Shown in pieces: positions 8,856 through 17,239 of a stretch of DNA of 64,000 nucleotides. A program made the translations under genes and the position numbers. The stretch is from contig JAWLAE010000004.1 in NCBI GenBank assembly GCA_041395625.1, forward strand, positions 62,001-126,000, given 5' to 3'. The stretch's first letter is position 1; each line of letters starts with the position of its first letter. Under the pieces are notes generated by a model. That model was not told the DNA's origin. It saw nothing but the letters and a program-made list of their open reading frames with translations, and did not search any database. Source of the DNA: CADEED01 sp041395625 (GTDB lineage Bacteria; Pseudomonadota; Gammaproteobacteria; Steroidobacterales; Steroidobacteraceae).

Positions 8856-10127
8856 TCAGCTGGCTGCCAGGGCCTTGTCCAAATCGGCCTTGAGATCGTC
8901 GATGTGCTCGAGACCGATCGACAGGCGCACCATGTCCTCCGATACACCCGCGCTCGCGAGCTCCGCGGGCGACAGTTGACGATGGGTGGTCGAGGCAGGA
9001 TGGGTCGCCAGCGAGCGAGCATCGCCGATGTTGACGAGCCTGATGATGAGCTGCAGCGCGTCGAGGAAACGCTCGCCACCCGCTCGACCGCTCTTGACGC
9101 CGAATGTCAGGATTCCGGACGCTTGGCCACGCATGTACTTTTTGACCAGGGCGTGATCCGGCGCATCCGCGAGCCCGGCGTACTTGACCCAGCTCACCTT
9201 GGGATGGGTCTGCAGGTACTTCGCTACGGCGAGGGTGTTGTCGTTGATGCGGTCCATGCGCACCGGCAATGTTTCAATGCCCTGCAAAATCAGAAAGGCA
9301 TTGAACGGCGACAATGCTGCGCCCATGTTGCGCAGTGGCACGACGCGTGCGCGGCCGATGAATGCCGCCTCCTTGAGTGCCTCGGTATAGACAACACCGT
9401 GATAGGAAACATCCGGCTCGTTCAAGCGCCGGAACTTGTCTTTATGTTTCGCCCATGGGAATTTGCCGGAGTCGACGATCGCGCCGCCGAGCGAATTGCC
9501 ATGGCCGCCCAGATACTTGGTGAGCGAATGCACCACGATATCGGCACCGAACTCGAACGGCCGACACAGATATGGCGTCGGGACCGTATTGTCGACGATC
9601 AGCGGTACGCCATGACGGTGCGCGATCTCGGCCAGCGCCCCGATGTCGGTGACATTGCCGAGTGGATTGCCGATCGACTCGCAGAACACCGCTTTGGTGC
9701 GGGCGTCGATCAGCTTCGCGAAACTGCCGGGCTCACGATGGTCGGCAAAGCGCACTTCGATGCCGAACTGAGGCAGGGTATGGGCGAACAGGTTGTAGGT
9801 GCCGCCGTACAGCGTGCTGGCCGAGACGATATTGTCGCCACTCTCCGCGATCGTCATGATCGCGTAGGTGACCGCGGCGCTGCCGGAGGCGAGACCCAGC
9901 GCGCCGATGCCACCCTCGAGCGCCGCCAGCCGCTGCTCGAGAACATCGGTCGTCGGATTCATGATGCGCGTGTAGATGTTGCCGGGTACTTTCAGATCGA
10001 ACAGGTCGGCACCATGCTGCGCACTGTCGAACGCGTAGGACGTGGTCTGGTAGATCGGTACCGCTACCGCCTTGGTGGTGGGATCGGGTGAGTAGCCGCC
10101 GTGAACGGCGATCGTTTCGAGTCGCAT
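8856..10127 (-). CDS. metY: O-acyl-homoserine/serine sulfhydrylase, MetY type (PLP enzyme)
   Basis: 423 aa, the usual length for O-acetylhomoserine sulfhydrylases. It shows the Cys/Met-metabolism PLP fold: SIYTRIMNPTT-like N-terminus (here NIYTRIMNPTTDVLE), the SASTLYGGTYNLF segment, VDNT, and the PLP lysine K204 in SLTKYLGGHG. It would add sulfide to an O-acylated homoserine (or related substrate) to give homocysteine in the cytoplasm. It is the last gene of a minus-strand unit, 21 bp after the acyltransferase. That acyltransferase looks like a serine succinyltransferase rather than MetX, so the acyl substrate of this enzyme is uncertain. The family assignment is firm, the exact substrate less so. 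Confidence 0.88.
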   Translation of the reverse strand: MRLETIAVHGGYSPDPTTKAVAVPIYQTTSYAFDSAQHGADLFDLKVPGNIYTRIMNPTTDVLEQRLAALEGGIGALGLASGSAAVTYAIMTIAESGDNIVSASTLYGGTYNLFAHTLPQFGIEVRFADHREPGSFAKLIDARTKAVFCESIGNPLGNVTDIGALAEIAHRHGVPLIVDNTVPTPYLCRPFEFGADIVVHSLTKYLGGHGNSLGGAIVDSGKFPWAKHKDKFRRLNEPDVSYHGVVYTEALKEAAFIGRARVVPLRNMGAALSPFNAFLILQGIETLPVRMDRINDNTLAVAKYLQTHPKVSWVKYAGLADAPDHALVKKYMRGQASGILTFGVKSGRAGGERFLDALQLIIRLVNIGDARSLATHPASTTHRQLSPAELASAGVSEDMVRLSIGLEHIDDLKADLDKALAAS

Positions 10128-10148
10128 GCAAGTCCCCTGAGTAGTTTG

Positions 10149-11339
10149 TCAGCCGATGGCGGCCGTGCGTCGATCATCGGCGAGAAAGTCGCCCACCGCC
10201 AGCCCGAACTGCGCCGTGTCCACCAGGAATGCGTCATGACCTTCGAGTGAGTCGAGTATCAACAATCTGGTGACCGCGCCGGCCTGCTCGAAGGCCTGCG
10301 CCACCGCGTGCTGCTCAGCGGGTGTAAAGAGTATGTCCGAAGTCACACCGATCACGAGGGCATCGCTGACCTGTGCTGGCGAGAGTGCGGCTGCGAACGA
10401 GCCGTGATGCGAAGCCAGATCGAAGCGATCCATCGCCCGCGACAGATACAGATAGCAATTGGGATCGAAGACAGCACTGAACTTCTGTGCCTGGGCTTCC
10501 AGATAGTCTTCGACTGCGAAGCCTGCACCGAACGGTGCCCGGGGGAGGTTGTTGGCACCGCCACCGGGTTTGACGGTCAGCCGCGGCGTCCGCGCGAAGC
10601 GTTGCTGCCACTCTTCGGCGCTGCGGTAGGTGATGGTGCCGAGCTTGCGGGCGATGCGCATTCCTGCAACGGGGCGCCGCTGCTGATCATAGCGTCCGCG
10701 CTGCCAGTCCGGATCGGCAGTGATGGCTTCGCGCTGCAAGGAGCGCATGGCGATTGCAAAGGGCCTCGCGGCGCCGCTGCCCGAGATGCTGATAACGCGT
10801 CGCGCAGCGCCGGGAAACAGCGCGGCATACGCCAGCACCGTCATCCCGCCGAGTGACGCACCGATCGCCGTGTCCAGTTGATCTATGCCGAGCGCCTGTA
10901 CCACCGCGTGGCCGGCTGCAGCGATGTCTTCGATCGCAAGCTCGGGAAAATCCAGGCCGTACGGCTGGCCGGATGCCGGGTTGATCGAGGCCGGCCCGGT
11001 GGAACCGAAGCAACTCCCTAACGAGTTGACGCAGATCACGAACCATTTGTCGGTGTCGAGCGCGTGGCCGGGCCCGATCATCGCTTCCCACCAGCCAGGC
11101 GAGGGATCTTTGGGGCTTGAAGCAGCATGGGCCGACGGCGACAGGCCCGTGAACAGCAGGATCGCGTTGTTGCGTCGGCGATTGAGACGCCCCCAGGTTT
11201 CGTACGCGATCGAGGCGCGCCGCAGCTCGCCACCGTGGTGCAACGGCAAGGGGCCGGACAAGTGGACGTGCCGTACAGCATCGGTCCGCTCGGGTGTGCT
11301 GTCCGCCGCGGCCGCAGCAATACGAGCCGTTGCGGTCAT
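10149..11339 (-). CDS. Serine O-succinyltransferase-like acyltransferase (MetX superfamily)
   Basis: 396 aa alpha/beta-hydrolase acyltransferase with nucleophile Ser162 in GASLGG and a C-terminal EGHDAFLVD carrying the catalytic His. Routine annotation would call it homoserine O-acetyltransferase (MetX). From memory, however, the motifs GWWEAMIG, NSLGSCFGSTGPAS, MRSLQREAI, RKLGTITYRSA and FDPNCYLYLSRAMD match the Xanthomonas L-serine O-succinyltransferase group. MetX proteins instead carry N(V/I)LGGCxGTTGPSS. The product would be O-succinylserine for cysteine synthesis, replacing CysE. The neighbours fit: the ATG overlaps the cysK stop (ATGA), and cysB is divergent. Superfamily membership is seen in the sequence; substrate choice is inference. 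Confidence 0.8.
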   Translation of the reverse strand: MTATARIAAAAADSTPERTDAVRHVHLSGPLPLHHGGELRRASIAYETWGRLNRRRNNAILLFTGLSPSAHAASSPKDPSPGWWEAMIGPGHALDTDKWFVICVNSLGSCFGSTGPASINPASGQPYGLDFPELAIEDIAAAGHAVVQALGIDQLDTAIGASLGGMTVLAYAALFPGAARRVISISGSGAARPFAIAMRSLQREAITADPDWQRGRYDQQRRPVAGMRIARKLGTITYRSAEEWQQRFARTPRLTVKPGGGANNLPRAPFGAGFAVEDYLEAQAQKFSAVFDPNCYLYLSRAMDRFDLASHHGSFAAALSPAQVSDALVIGVTSDILFTPAEQHAVAQAFEQAGAVTRLLILDSLEGHDAFLVDTAQFGLAVGDFLADDRRTAAIG

Positions 11340-12277
11340 GGCTCGGGATCGCCGCCATCGCTGATGCCCTCGAACAGCGGCGTCGACAGATAGCGCTCAC
11401 CGGTATCGGGCAACATCGCGAGCAGTACGCTGCCGCGCGGCGCATCGTGTGCGACCTTGAGAGCAGCGGCGAACGTGCCGCCGCAGGAAATGCCGCAGAA
11501 GATGCCTTCCTGGCGGGCGAGCGCTCGGGCAGTTTCGATCGCCTCGGTATCGCTGACGGGCACGATACGATCGGCGATCTCGCGATTCAGTACCGCTGGA
11601 ATGAAATTCGGTGTCCACCCCTGGATCTTGTGAGGCTTGAACGGTTGACCCGCTAACAACTGCGCACCCTCCGGCTCGGTTGCGATGATCTGAACCTCGG
11701 GCCGCGCCAGCTTGAGCATTTCGCCAGCGCCGGTGAGCGTGCCGCCCGTACCCCAACCGCTGACGAAGAAATCCAGGCGCTTGTCGACGAAGTCCGAGAG
11801 GATCTCAGGACCGGTCGTGTTGCGATGGTAGGCAGGATTGGCGGGGTTCTCGAATTGGCGGGCGAGAAACCAGCCGTGCTTCGCGGCGAGCTCGGCCGCT
11901 TTGGCCACCATGCCAGTGCCACTGCCAGCCGCCGGTGTGAGTATCACCTTCGCGCCCAGCATGCGCATGATCTTGCGCCGCTCGATCGAAAACGTCTCGA
12001 CCATCACGGCAACGAACGGATACCCTTTGGCCGCGCAGACCATCGCGAGTGCGATGCCGGTATTCCCCGAGGTCGCTTCCACCACCGTTTGCCCGGGCTT
12101 GAGTTCGCCGCGACGTTCGGCGTCCTCGATGATGGCGATGGCCAGGCGGTCCTTCACCGAATGCAGGGGATTGAAGTACTCGCACTTCACGTACATGGTG
12201 ACGTGCTCAGGTGCGAGGCGGTTGATGCGCACGATGGGCGTACGCCCGATCGTCCCCAGTATGTTGTCGTAGATCAT
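11336..12277 (-). CDS. cysK: Cysteine synthase, CysK/OASS family (PLP enzyme)
   Basis: 313 aa. The PLP lysine K42 lies in NPLHSVKDR, the substrate loop is TSGNTG, and the glycine-rich PLP-phosphate loop is GWGTGGTLTG. It replaces the acyl group of an activated serine with sulfide to give cysteine. Coupling to the SST-like gene (4-nt overlap) suggests that O-succinylserine may be the in vivo donor, although O-acetylserine is the classical one. It is the first gene of the unit and is divergent from a CysB-type regulator across an 84-bp gap carrying a dyad, so CysB control in response to the acylserine inducer is likely. Cystathionine beta-synthase is a close relative but would usually be longer. 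Confidence 0.9.
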   Translation of the reverse strand: MIYDNILGTIGRTPIVRINRLAPEHVTMYVKCEYFNPLHSVKDRLAIAIIEDAERRGELKPGQTVVEATSGNTGIALAMVCAAKGYPFVAVMVETFSIERRKIMRMLGAKVILTPAAGSGTGMVAKAAELAAKHGWFLARQFENPANPAYHRNTTGPEILSDFVDKRLDFFVSGWGTGGTLTGAGEMLKLARPEVQIIATEPEGAQLLAGQPFKPHKIQGWTPNFIPAVLNREIADRIVPVSDTEAIETARALARQEGIFCGISCGGTFAAALKVAHDAPRGSVLLAMLPDTGERYLSTPLFEGISDGGDPEP

Positions 12278-12332
12278 GCGTGCACTCTAAGCGACTGCGG
12301 CCAAGTCGCGGCGTTGGCAGCGGCATATTCTT

Positions 12333-12347
12333 ATAACGATTTGTTAT
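12333..12347. promoter_or_regulatory. Candidate CysB operator in the cysK/cysB divergent gap
   Basis: ATAAC-N5-GTTAT is a perfect dyad in an AT-rich patch of an otherwise GC-rich gap. It ends 14 bp before the cysB ATG and overlaps a TATGAT -10-like hexamer facing cysB. LysR-family regulators typically bind such dyads between themselves and a divergent target. The assignment rests on position and symmetry only. Confidence 0.5.
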
Positions 12348-12361
12348 GATGTCCTACACAA

Positions 12362-13342
12362 ATGGCCCGTGAAACAAATCTGCAACAATGGCGCTTCGCG
12401 CTCGCTGTGGCGCGCAACGGTTTGTCGGTAACCCATGCCGCGCAGATCCTCGGTGTGTCGCAGCCGGCGATCAGTCGCGCCCTGAAGGAGCTGGAGCAAA
12501 TCCTTGGATTCGCAGTATTCGTGCGTGAAGGTCGGGCGCTCACCCGGATCACGCCTGAGGGCGAGCAGGTGCTTGCCGCAGCGCAGCGGGCAGTAAACGA
12601 GTTCAACGGTCTCACCGCCCTGGCACGAGACGTCGCCGGGGAAGAATCGGGCAGTCTGTCGCTCGCCACCACGCACACGCAGGCGCGCTACGTGTTGCCG
12701 CCCGTCGTTACCGCGTTCCGTCACCGCCATCCGAGCGTCGATCTGAATCTGCATCAAGGTACGAGCGAACAGATCGCGGAGATGGTGGCGGCCGATCGAG
12801 TGCAGCTGGCCATAGCGACCGGCTCGGAAGGCTTGTTCGCCGGGATGGTCTTGCTGCCGGTCTATCGTTGGCATCGTCAGGTCGTCGTGCCACGCAAGCA
12901 TCCGCTGACCCGTGCTGGCCGGTTGACGCTCGAGAAGCTGGCGGCCTTTCCCCTGGTCACCTATGTGTTCAGCTTCTCAGGAGCATCGTCATTGCAGCAG
13001 ATTTTCGAGCGCGCCGGCCTGACACCCAAAATCGCTCTGACGGCGCGCGACTCCGATGTCATCAAGACCTATGTGCGTCTCGGACTCGGGGTCGGCATCA
13101 TTGCGAGCGTGGCGATCGACCCGCGGGAAGACCATGATCTGGTCGTGCTCGATGCCGATCACCTGTTTCCGATCCATACCACCTGGGTGGGCTTTCGCCG
13201 GGGTACACGTTTGCGGGAGTACACTTACGATTTCCTGGCGGCCTTCGGTCCGCACCTCACGCGTCGACTAATCGATCGAGCGGCCGCCGATCCGGCGCGC
13301 ATTCCCGATCTTTTTCGTCGCATCGCCCTGCCTGTGCAATGA
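12362..13342 (+). CDS. cysB: CysB-type LysR transcriptional regulator of sulfur assimilation
   Basis: 326 aa. The N-terminal winged helix-turn-helix (VTHAAQILGVSQPAISRALKELE region) is followed by a LysR substrate-binding domain. CysB-like features include TTHTQARYVLPP, the TGSEGL segment, PLVTYVFSFSGASS and TARDSDVIKTYVRLGLGVGI. CysB activates cysteine biosynthesis genes when sulfur is limiting, with an acylserine as inducer. The divergent cysK-SST-metY unit is the obvious target. The ATG follows a very short leader after a TATGAT-like -10. The stop overlaps the next ATG as ATGA, so rluB is co-translated. Confident; Cbl, a CysB paralogue, is the alternative. Confidence 0.9.
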   Translation: MARETNLQQWRFALAVARNGLSVTHAAQILGVSQPAISRALKELEQILGFAVFVREGRALTRITPEGEQVLAAAQRAVNEFNGLTALARDVAGEESGSLSLATTHTQARYVLPPVVTAFRHRHPSVDLNLHQGTSEQIAEMVAADRVQLAIATGSEGLFAGMVLLPVYRWHRQVVVPRKHPLTRAGRLTLEKLAAFPLVTYVFSFSGASSLQQIFERAGLTPKIALTARDSDVIKTYVRLGLGVGIIASVAIDPREDHDLVVLDADHLFPIHTTWVGFRRGTRLREYTYDFLAAFGPHLTRRLIDRAAADPARIPDLFRRIALPVQ

Positions 13343-14082
13343 CCACCAGCCCCGCCGAGCGCCTGCAGAAGTTGTTAGCGACGGCCGGGCATGGGTCGCG
13401 GCGGGAGATCGAGCAATGGATACGCGCCGGCAGGCTGACGGTCAACGGGCAGCCTGCGGCACTTGGCCAGCGTGCGACATTGCTGGATGACATACGACTC
13501 GACGGCCGCGCTCTGCCCGTGGCCGCTGCGCAGCCGCCGCGGGAGTTGTTGCTGTATCACAAGCCGGTCGGAGAAGTAACGACTCGGCACGATCCAGAGG
13601 GCCGCCCCACCGTTTTCGAGCGCCTGCCAGCGCCCCGCAGCGGTCGCTGGATCGTTGTCGGGCGGCTCGATGTCCACACAGCCGGGTTGTTGCTGTTCAC
13701 GACCGACGGTGAGCTGGCGCATCGACTGATGCATCCTTCCAGTGAAGTCGAGCGCGAGTACCTCGTGCGGGTGCGTGGGTTGCCTGATGAGGCGACACTG
13801 CAGCGACTGCTTGCCGGCGTCGAACTCGATGATGGACCGGCGCGATTCGATCGCATCGAACCTGAGAGCAGCTCGGGCAGTCATGCCTGGTTTCGAGTCA
13901 CGCTGCACGAAGGCCGCAATCGTGAGGTGCGCCGTCTCTGGGCCGCCGTCGGGTTCGAGGTCAGTCGCCTCACCCGCATCCGCTTCGGGCCGATCAGCTT
14001 GCCGCGCGACTCGAAGCCAGGTTCATTCCGCTACGCGGAGCCTGCCGTACACGCCGATTTGTCGGCTGCACTCGAGCCATGA
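13339..14082 (+). CDS. rluB: rRNA pseudouridine synthase, RsuA/RluB/E/F family
   Basis: 247 aa. An N-terminal S4 RNA-binding domain (RLQKLLATAGHGSRREIEQWI) is followed by the catalytic domain with aspartate in GRLDVHTAGLLLFT. The C-terminal EGRNREVRRLWAAVGFEVSRL block is typical of RluB. It isomerises a specific uridine in rRNA; in E. coli RluB acts at U2605 of 23S rRNA. Both ends overlap neighbours by 4 nt, linking it translationally to cysB and to the amidohydrolase. RluE or RluF activity cannot be excluded from motifs alone. Confidence 0.85.
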   Translation: MTTSPAERLQKLLATAGHGSRREIEQWIRAGRLTVNGQPAALGQRATLLDDIRLDGRALPVAAAQPPRELLLYHKPVGEVTTRHDPEGRPTVFERLPAPRSGRWIVVGRLDVHTAGLLLFTTDGELAHRLMHPSSEVEREYLVRVRGLPDEATLQRLLAGVELDDGPARFDRIEPESSSGSHAWFRVTLHEGRNREVRRLWAAVGFEVSRLTRIRFGPISLPRDSKPGSFRYAEPAVHADLSAALEP

Positions 14083-15827
14083 TCTGGCGGCGCGCGCAGC
14101 GGTTGTTCTGGGGCACGGTCTTCGCGGCCGCATACCGCGGCCAACGCCTCGGTATCGCGCCGACCGATCTGCACCTCGTCATACGCAATGCGTTGATCTA
14201 CGACGGTTCCGGCCGCGAACCATACATGGCCGACGTCGGTATCGACGGCGCGCGCATCGTCGCCATCGGCGATCTGGGCGGATGCACGGCGCGCCAGTCA
14301 CTGGACGCGGCTGGCCTCGCGCTCGCGCCTGGTTTCATCAACAGCCTGTCGTGGGCGACCGAGTCGTTACTGCAGGATCCGACTGCCGCCAGCGATGTGC
14401 GGCAAGGTGTCACGCTGGAGATATTCGGCGAAGGCGTTTCGATGGGGCCACTGACAACCAGCATGCGTCTGGAACTCGATGCACGCCTGCGAGCACGGCG
14501 TCTCGAAGCCGACTGGAGCACCCTCGGTGAATATCTCGAACGACTAGAGCGGCGCGGCGTCGTGCCGAATGTCGCCTCGATGGTTGGTGCGACCACCGTG
14601 CGAGTCAACGTGATGGGTTATGTGCACCGCGCGGCGAGCGACACGGAGATTGCCGCCATGTGCGAGCTGGTGCGCGAGGCGATGCGCGAAGGCGCGTTGG
14701 GACTCGGGTCCGCCCTGATCTATTCGCCTGCAGCCTCGGCGTCCTATCGCGAGTTGCTGGCGCTGGCGCAGGCTGCGGCAGACTACGGGGGCGCCTATTG
14801 CAGCCACATCCGCAGTGAGACTACCGACGTGGTCGCAGCCGCACAGGAGTTGATCGACATCGCCGCGGCAACTGGTCAGCACACCGAGATCTACCACCTG
14901 AAGGCGGCCGGGCGCGATAACTGGCATCGGTTGGAGGAGGTGATTGCGCGGCTCGAAACCGCGCGCGCAGCTGGTGTGCGGGTCGCCGCCAACATGTACC
15001 CCTACACCTCGGCTGCGACCGGACTCGATGCAACCATGCCGCCCTGGGTGCAGGAGGGAGGCGCGGAGGCCTGGTTCGCCCGCCTGGCAGAGCCGGCCCA
15101 CCGGGCACGATTGTTAGTCGAGATCGCCCGGCCCGGGAATGGTTGGGAGAATCTGTATCATGCCGCTGGCGGCGCCGAGAATGTCACCTTGCTGGGTCTG
15201 GTGACGCCGCAGCTGCAACACTGCAATGGGCTGACGCTCGCGGCGGTGGCGGCGCAAAGAGGCGTGACACCGGAGCAGGCAATAATCGATCTGGTGCGTG
15301 CGGATCGCAGCCGCGTCACCGCCGCGTTCGAGCTGATGACCGAGGACAATGTCCGGCGGCAGCTGGCGTTGCCCTGGGTGTCCCTATGTTCCGATGCCGA
15401 GGCGTTGACACCTGGCCTCGGTGCCAGTAACTACCGCACTCACCCGCGGGCATTCGGCGCTTTTGCACGTTTTCTCGGTCACTATGTGCGTGATCGGCAA
15501 ATCGTGCCGTTGGCTGAGGCGATTCGTCGGCTCAGCAGCCAGCCGGCAGCGCAGTTCAAGCTGCGTAATCGTGGGCGCGTGGCGCTGGGCTGCTATGCAG
15601 ATCTGGTGTTGTTCGACGCAGCTCGCATCGCCGACCATGCGACGTTGGCTGATGCAGAGCGATTGGCGACCGGCGTCGTCAGCGTTGTCGTCAACGGGCA
15701 GGTCGTGCTGCGGGACGGTAGGTTTACCGGCGCAAGACCAGGGCGCTTCGTACGTGGGCCCGGCTATGTTGCCTGCACGGCCGGACGCTACCCAGACCAC
15801 AGTGCGATGCCGAAAGCCGCTGGCTAA
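14079..15827 (+). CDS. N-acyl-D-amino-acid deacylase-like amidohydrolase with altered metal site
   Basis: 582 aa. The composite beta-sandwich and TIM-barrel plan of the D-aminoacylase group is present: an N-terminal LVIRNALIYDGSGREP strand, and a C-terminal GRVALGCYADLVLFD and VVVNGQVVLRDG return to the sandwich. Barrel motifs include CSHIRSE, EIYHLKAAG and SLCSDAEA. The strand-1 HxH or HxD metal pair expected after APGF is absent; the sequence reads APGFINSLSWATE. I recall many family members with the same INxLSWA form, so this is probably a subfamily, not a recent mutation. It would hydrolyse an acylated D-residue or a related amide, but the substrate is unknown. The start overlaps the rluB stop (ATGA). 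No signal peptide is clear. Confidence 0.75.
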   Translation: MIWRRAQRLFWGTVFAAAYRGQRLGIAPTDLHLVIRNALIYDGSGREPYMADVGIDGARIVAIGDLGGCTARQSLDAAGLALAPGFINSLSWATESLLQDPTAASDVRQGVTLEIFGEGVSMGPLTTSMRLELDARLRARRLEADWSTLGEYLERLERRGVVPNVASMVGATTVRVNVMGYVHRAASDTEIAAMCELVREAMREGALGLGSALIYSPAASASYRELLALAQAAADYGGAYCSHIRSETTDVVAAAQELIDIAAATGQHTEIYHLKAAGRDNWHRLEEVIARLETARAAGVRVAANMYPYTSAATGLDATMPPWVQEGGAEAWFARLAEPAHRARLLVEIARPGNGWENLYHAAGGAENVTLLGLVTPQLQHCNGLTLAAVAAQRGVTPEQAIIDLVRADRSRVTAAFELMTEDNVRRQLALPWVSLCSDAEALTPGLGASNYRTHPRAFGAFARFLGHYVRDRQIVPLAEAIRRLSSQPAAQFKLRNRGRVALGCYADLVLFDAARIADHATLADAERLATGVVSVVVNGQVVLRDGRFTGARPGRFVRGPGYVACTAGRYPDHSAMPKAAG

Positions 15828-15841
15828 TCGTTGCTGCCGCT

Positions 15842-15857
15842 AGCGCAAGCCTGCGCT
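15842..15857. terminator. Small hairpin between convergent genes
   Basis: AGCGCA-agcc-TGCGCT is a perfect 6-bp stem in the 32-bp gap between the convergent amidohydrolase and sbtB stops. It could serve both strands. There is no clear U-tract, so the call is tentative. Confidence 0.3.
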
Positions 15858-15859
15858 GC

Positions 15860-16165
15860 TCAACGGAACTTCTCGGGGCGCAGCACTTCGACATCCTGGG
15901 CGTAGAGCACCATCGCGTAGTTCTCGTAATAACGGGCTTGCAGATGGCGCATCAGCGATTCCGCGCGGCTGCCCTCGCAGATCAGCTCGATGCGGATATT
16001 GGCTGACAGTTCCCAATTGGACGAACGCTGGCCGTGCGTGCCGCGGCCGCGGGCGTCGGTGATCGTGTAGCCGAGTACGCCCTGGTCTTCCAGTTCCCGC
16101 GTCAGTTCGCGCTCCAGTTGGGCCTCGGTAATGATGGTCACCAGCTTGCGGGTTGCGTGGCTCAT
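15860..16165 (-). CDS. sbtB: SbtB-like PII-family regulatory protein
   Basis: 101 aa, the length of a single PII-like ferredoxin-fold domain. Features include KLVTIITEAQLERELTRELED, a short glycine-rich T-loop-like stretch (TITDARGRGTHGQRS) and IRIELICEG. In cyanobacteria SbtB binds adenine nucleotides including cAMP and controls the bicarbonate transporter SbtA. Here it lies 25 bp downstream of an SbtA homologue on the same strand, which supports the assignment. The cysteine-containing C-terminal R-loop of cyanobacterial SbtB is not present; this protein ends EVLRPEKFR. Ligand identity is inferred by analogy. Confidence 0.78.
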   Translation of the reverse strand: MSHATRKLVTIITEAQLERELTRELEDQGVLGYTITDARGRGTHGQRSSNWELSANIRIELICEGSRAESLMRHLQARYYENYAMVLYAQDVEVLRPEKFR

Positions 16166-16190
16166 AGCTCTCTCTCGGGGCTCTCCCGGG

Positions 16191-17126
16191 TCAACGTTGC
16201 AGCCACTCAGCCAGCCGCTGGTAGAGCGGAATGCCCACCAGGATGTTGAATGGAAAGGTGAATGCTAGCGACATCGTGAGCGACAACGCCGGATTGGCGG
16301 CGGGCACAGCGGTCCGCATACTGGCCGGCGCTGCAATATAGGAGGCGCTGGCTGCCAGGACTGCCAGTAGGACAGTGCCGCCCAGCGACAGCCCCATCAA
16401 TGTGCCGGTAAATGCGCCGATCAGCCCGAAAAGCGGTGGTATCAAGAGGGCAAATGTCACCAACTTGATGCCTTGCGCACGGAATCCGGCCAATTGTGCA
16501 GCGGCAATCAGGCCCATCTCCAGCAAGAACAGTCCCAGGATGCCTTTAAACAGATCGAAGTAGAGGGGCGCCAGCGGTTGCAGGCCCTCGGGTCCCGCAA
16601 CCCAGCCAATCAATAGTCCACCCATGAGCAGGACAATGCTGCGCCCCAGCATCACTTCGCGCAGCACATGTCCCCAGCGCACGCCCGCACTCACGCCACG
16701 CGCGAGCAGGATGCCCACGACGATGCCAGGTATCTCGAGCATCACCAGAAACAGCGGCATTTCGGCTTCGTAAGGGATGTTTTGACTCTGCAGCCAGGCG
16801 ATGCCGACGGCGAACGTCGCGACGCTCACGGAGCCATAGTGGCCGGCAATGGCCGCGGCATCGGTCCGGTTGATCCGGGCGAGGTAATGCAGCACCGCAA
16901 AGGCGAGCAGAGCAAGGCCAGCACCCAGTGCGATCACCGACAGCATGTCGAGCGCCAGCGAGGCTACGGGCTGGCGGGCCAGCTCAATACCGCCTTTCAA
17001 CCCGATCGACAGCAATAATAAGGTGCTGACGAAGTCGTAGATGGCTGGGGGCAGCCGCAGCTCCGATTTGAGCAGCCCGGCGGTGACACCCAGTACGAAG
17101 AAAAGAACGACTGGGTCGATGCTCAT
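16191..17126 (-). CDS. sbtA: SbtA-family sodium-dependent bicarbonate transporter
   Basis: 311 aa, about ten hydrophobic segments and no signal peptide. Family features are DPVVLFFVLGVTAGLLKSELRLP at the N-terminus, IGLKGG, AGHYGSVSVATF and the C-terminal inverted-repeat segment SASYIAAPASMRTAVPAANP. These form the core of the DUF897/SbtA fold. It should import bicarbonate with sodium across the inner membrane. The next gene is an SbtB-like regulator. The start ATG at 17126 directly precedes the first membrane segment. In a heterotroph it may supply bicarbonate for carboxylases or pH homeostasis; that role is a guess. Confidence 0.85.
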   Translation of the reverse strand: MSIDPVVLFFVLGVTAGLLKSELRLPPAIYDFVSTLLLLSIGLKGGIELARQPVASLALDMLSVIALGAGLALLAFAVLHYLARINRTDAAAIAGHYGSVSVATFAVGIAWLQSQNIPYEAEMPLFLVMLEIPGIVVGILLARGVSAGVRWGHVLREVMLGRSIVLLMGGLLIGWVAGPEGLQPLAPLYFDLFKGILGLFLLEMGLIAAAQLAGFRAQGIKLVTFALLIPPLFGLIGAFTGTLMGLSLGGTVLLAVLAASASYIAAPASMRTAVPAANPALSLTMSLAFTFPFNILVGIPLYQRLAEWLQR

Positions 17127-17192
17127 CGTGCCTTTGTGCGACGGCGGGTGGGCCGCATTGTACGGAGACCAGCAAATACCTTGCCAGCCTCA

Positions 17193-17222
17193 TTGACACT
17201 CACTGTGCTGGAAATCAGAATA
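17193..17222 (+). promoter_or_regulatory. Candidate sigma70 promoter for the tRNA-tuf cluster
   Basis: A perfect TTGACA (17193-17198) is followed after 18 bp by AGAATA (17217-17222) and a GC-rich discriminator (CGCGGCTCG), 17 bp before tRNA-Tyr. This is the expected form of a stable-RNA promoter under stringent control. The -10 match is moderate. Confidence 0.6.
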
Positions 17223-17239
17223 CGCGGCTCGTTTTTCGC

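Noticed and set aside
8904..10091. Open frame of about 395 codons on the plus strand opposite metY
   Set aside because: A mirror of the metY coding frame with no motifs, no ribosome site and no supporting neighbours.
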